This document shows positions 63,780 through 64,000 of a stretch of 64,000 nt of DNA, one piece after another. The notes under the pieces are model-generated. The model searched no databases. It had not been told where the DNA came from and saw only the letters and a list, made by a program, of their open reading frames with translations. The position numbers and the translations under genes are program-made. Each line of letters opens with the position of its first letter. Within the stretch, counting starts at the first letter, position 1. The DNA comes from Paraburkholderia adhaesiva (lineage in GTDB: Bacteria; Pseudomonadota; Gammaproteobacteria; Burkholderiales; Burkholderiaceae): contig NZ_JAJEJQ010000003.1 in NCBI RefSeq assembly GCF_021390575.1, positions 171,001 to 235,000 on the forward strand, given 5' to 3'.

Positions 63780-64000
63780 GAGCGTCGCCGCATAGTTTGA
63801 GCGCTCAGCGGGCACTTACCATGTCGGCGGCGCTTCGTGTGTGCCGGGGTGCGATTACGAATAGGACTCACGGCGGCGGGTGAGCATCCGAATAGGGACA
63901 CGATCTCTCAGGGCACGAAGCCGCACACCAGTGTTGGCGATGATGAATTCTCACCCCCGCGCAAGCCGGCGTTCAAGAATAAATAGGCCCGCAGGCAGTG
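63780..64000. other. Window end, nothing recognised
   Basis: No gene or repeat supported in the final 220 bases. Confidence 0.4.

Overview
The window looks like part of a secondary replicon (chromid or megaplasmid) of a Burkholderia-group beta-proteobacterium, most likely Paraburkholderia or Caballeronia. This rests on high GC, a cellulose operon containing bcsP and bcsD, DUF3079 and DUF3331 proteins, Gram-negative porin_4, monomeric isocitrate dehydrogenase, and an iteron-type replication origin with Rep_3 initiator, parS-like sites and parAB. The species is inferred, not shown.

Layout. 1-5.8 kb: free-methionine-sulfoxide reductase, a PcaQ-like LysR regulator divergent from a gallate dioxygenase, then LysE and EamA exporters. 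5.97-7.18 kb: an IS3-family (IS407-like) element abutting a truncated gene. 7.8-13.7 kb: SRPBCC protein, DUF3079, purine nucleoside permease, isocitrate dehydrogenase, cupin, small membrane protein. 13.9-16.2 kb: hpnI-like glycosyltransferase and hpnL-like membrane protein. 16.6-21.6 kb: sugar ABC transporter (ATPase, permease, binding protein) and L-fuconate dehydratase. 22.6-25.9 kb: GST, two SDRs and a divergent LysR. 26.3-27.9 kb: Aer-like chemoreceptor. 28.0-36.3 kb: gallate catabolism cluster (tandem-HTH LysR, aromatic-acid MFS, porin, ModA-like binding protein, CHA aldolase, oxalomesaconate hydratase). 37-40.8 kb: Na+/H+ antiporter, LysR, two VOC proteins. 41-46.4 kb: replication and partition module. 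47-48.9 kb: ilvA and a DOPA-dioxygenase-like protein. 49.7-62.7 kb: cellulose operon bcsD-P-Q-A-B-Z-C. 62.8-64 kb: DUF3331 protein and a decayed MFS gene.

How genes work together. Gallate is probably imported by the MFS carrier, cleaved by the dioxygenase at 1.9 kb to 4-oxalomesaconate, hydrated by LigJ and split by the aldolase to pyruvate and oxaloacetate. The ring-cleavage gene lies about 30 kb from the lower pathway and has its own regulator and an apparent PcaQ-type operator. The sugar ABC transporter beside fuconate dehydratase suggests L-fucose or a related sugar. The bcs operon is complete and tightly overlapping, and its outer-membrane exporter BcsC carries an unusually long Pro/Gln/Tyr-rich linker.

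The most striking structure is the origin at 41.0-42.2 kb. I read 21 copies of an 18-bp iteron, GGTNNCNNNNTATGGGAT. They form a helically phased block of six beside an AT-rich stretch, then four pairs each with exactly 26 bp between starts. Five CTCCACGTG(G/A)AG palindromes (parS-like) and an 11-copy heptamer repeat lie between rep and parA.
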